A DNA stretch of 64,000 nt from Roseovarius sp. 217. Its GTDB lineage: Bacteria > Pseudomonadota > Alphaproteobacteria > Rhodobacterales > Rhodobacteraceae. This document shows, one piece after another, positions 62,245 through 64,000 of the stretch (its first letter is position 1; every line of letters starts with the position of its first letter). A model generated the notes under the pieces. The model was not told the origin of the DNA, searched no databases, and was given only the letters and a program-made list of their open reading frames with translations. The position numbers and the translations under genes are program-made. Where the stretch lies: NCBI RefSeq assembly GCF_000152845.1, contig NZ_CH902584.1, positions 964,327 through 1,028,326 on the forward strand, written 5' to 3'.

Positions 62245-64000
62245 AATCCTCCACCGACAGGCTGCTTGTCGCCACATCCTCCAACAGAATCTCGTGATCC
62301 GCATAGCGCACAACCGCACCATCGACCGTGTCAAAGAGATCAAGCGCCAGAAAGCGGCCCATCAGCCCCGGCCCCGCAACCCCGCTCAGCCGAATCTGAT
62401 CCTCACCGATCTGGAAATCGGCGACCACGTCGCGCTCTCCGGCGACCAGATCATTGAACACGAAAACATCCGCCTCCGCTCCGCCCCGCAGCGTATCGTG
62501 ACCAGCGCCGCCGTTGAGCGTATCGCGCCCCGTGCCACCATCCATCAGGTCGTTCCGCCCGCCCCCGGCCAGAAAATCGTCGCCGCTACCGCCCAATAGG
62601 GTATCATCCCCCTCTCCGCCACCGAACTGATCGTTGCCTGCCCCCCCGTCCAATAGATCGCGCCCCGGCCCCCCTCCGATCACATCATCCCCGTCGCCGC
62701 CGCGCACTGTGTCTCGGTCAAAGCTCCCCGCCAGCCTGTCATCCCCGGCGCCACCTTCGAGCAGGTCATTGCCCGGCCCGCCGCTCATCACGTCCTGACC
62801 GTCCCCGCCGCTGAGGACATCATCCCCGTCGCCGCCGCCCATCGTGTCATCGCCGCCCTGCCCCCTGAGCCTGTCCGCGCCAAGACCCCCTCCGATATTG
62901 TCCTGCCCAGCACCACCTTCGATCAGGTCATCGCCCGCTCCGCCCGCAAGCCGGTCATCGCCCGCGTCGCCGCGCAGCGTGTCATTGCCGCCATGTCCGG
63001 CCAGACTGTCCGCGGCCACGCCCCCCTTCAAGCAGGTCCGCGCCCTCGCCCCCAACCAGAACCAGCGACACAGGCGCAGGTGGCGAAACAACGACCGGGC
63101 TCGGTGGCGGATCAACGCGCGTTGGCGGGGCGATCCCCCCCATTTCCAAAGGTCCAAGCACAATATCGAAATGTGACAGCAAGGGTGACACCATCGCGGA
63201 CAATTCCGCCGCCGCAAAGACCACGCCAGCGGCGTTGCGCACCTCGAGCTCTTCGGCCCCGAACCGCAGCACGGCCCCTTGGCTCGTCGGCGCAAAACCA
63301 AGCTGCCCGAGATTGCGCAACATCGGCCAGAGCGACAGGTCAAGCCGGTCCTCCCCCAGCGTGAAATCCGCAATCACATCGCGCTGTCCATCCGCCATGA
63401 GGACAAAGACATCTGCCCCGGCACCGCCAATCAGCGTATCCTTGCCAGATCCGTCGCTCAGCACGTCCTCTCCCGCGTGGCCCTCCAGAACGCCATCGCC
63501 CCCACGGCGTGACAAAAGATCATTCCCGGCCCCGCCCTCGATCCGCGCCGCATCGCCACGCAGCACCACGCCAAGTGACCCCAGATCAACCCGAAACAGG
63601 CTCAGCCCCGCCTCTCCCGCCGCCGTCACGAGAATGTCGATACCCCCCGCCCGGATCTGTGCCGCCAACCCGGACACACCCTCCAATGCAAAGACCTGCT
63701 CATCAGCCAGCGTATCCAGATGCAAGAGCCGCCCTTCGGCCGTCAGCCGGAACAGGCTCAGCCCCGCGTCCCGCCCCGCCACCAGCACAAACACATGCCC
63801 GTCCTGTGCGATCACCTCCAAATGCGACACCCCGGCGAACCGCGTCAACAGCCCGTCAATCACATGATCCGCAATCCCCAACGTGCCCCCCGCCCCAACA
63901 CTCAGCACCGTCAGGCTCGCACTGTCCGCCGATGCCACGATCAAGAACGACCGCCCCGCCACCTCAGCGGGCGCAAGCCCCGTGATTGTCTGCACCGGCA
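62231..64000 (-). CDS. RTX-type Ca2+-binding secreted protein, 5' end outside the window, frameshifted at a G6 tract
   Basis: Two frames make one protein. The upstream frame (64000 to about 63020) has a propeller-like N-terminal part (GLSLFRLTAEGRLLHLDTLA), one RTX block (EGGAGNDLLSRRGGDG) and a Pro-rich linker ending GGEGADLLEGG. The downstream frame (about 63020-62231) continues with about 25 nonapeptide repeats of the GGxGxDxLx type, then VADFQIGEDQIRLSG and a hydrophobic C-terminus that is the likely type I secretion signal. The join needs removal of one G from the run of six at 63021-63026. Likely a surface or secreted adhesin. Confidence 0.8.

Noticed and set aside
62300..63000. CRISPR-like periodic repeats near the right end
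   Set aside because: The periodicity of 27 bp comes from the nonapeptide RTX repeats in coding DNA; there are no identical repeats with unique spacers.

Overview
The window looks like chromosomal DNA from a marine member of the Roseobacter group (Alphaproteobacteria, Rhodobacterales). The grounds are high GC with long antisense shadow frames, a complete beta-hydroxyaspartate cycle operon (bhcABCD plus bhcR), TRAP and ABC uptake systems, and an ATP synthase F0 operon (atpIBEF'F) that stands apart from F1. The order ffh-GNAT-GNAT-chorismate mutase-rpsP-bluB-rimM-trmD-rplS-rpmE fits the same group. Genus cannot be decided from the sequence alone.

Layout. 1-0.9 kb: the end of a multisubunit Na+/H+ antiporter operon (mnhE partial, mnhF, mnhG). 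1.1-5.3 kb: ugpBAEC-type glycerol-3-phosphate ABC importer. 5.5-11 kb: bhcABCD and the divergent IclR regulator bhcR, for glyoxylate/glycolate assimilation. 11-19.8 kb: RpiR regulator divergent from a putative catabolic operon (N-formylglutamate amidohydrolase-like hydrolase, TRAP transporter, glutamine-synthetase-like ligase, aldehyde dehydrogenase, iron alcohol dehydrogenase). This is the best candidate for an undescribed pathway, perhaps gamma-glutamylation and oxidation of an amino alcohol or amine. 19.8-25.2 kb: a flavoprotein reductase, Lrp regulator, leucine-dehydrogenase-like enzyme, a secreted protein with an internal duplication, tRNA-Gly(CCC), pyrF and two small unknowns. 25.3-31.6 kb: heat-shock-type clpB, then a minus-strand group with a DUF1989 protein, a peroxidase-related protein and an Asp-box beta-propeller. 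31.7-38.3 kb: sdhCDAB with a small lipoprotein gene inside it, then atpIBEF'F. 38.5-42.8 kb: universal stress protein, ArsR and LysR regulators, a GT61-type glycosyltransferase, an EamA exporter and an unknown membrane protein. 43-50.5 kb: translation, SRP and tRNA-modification genes. 50.9-54.1 kb: glmU and glmS, supplying UDP-GlcNAc. 54.2-62.2 kb: surface polysaccharide region with a two-domain glycosyltransferase, KpsT/KpsE/KpsM-type exporter and three sulfotransferase-fold proteins. 62.2 kb to the end: an RTX calcium-binding protein, 5' end outside the window.

Two coding sequences are broken as given. ffh has a run of eight apparent single-base losses inside about 110 bp, most probably a sequence error because Ffh is essential. 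The RTX gene is shifted by one base at a G6 tract, which may be an error or a phase-variable site. A structured repeat of about 220 bp, with nested inverted repeats and TTCG-loop hairpins, occurs twice, both times between converging genes (912-1137 and 28127-28345). Three GTGATCAC palindromes lie upstream of sdhC. Long frames lying antisense to well-conserved genes were treated as shadows. No insertion sequence, CRISPR array or rRNA gene was seen.
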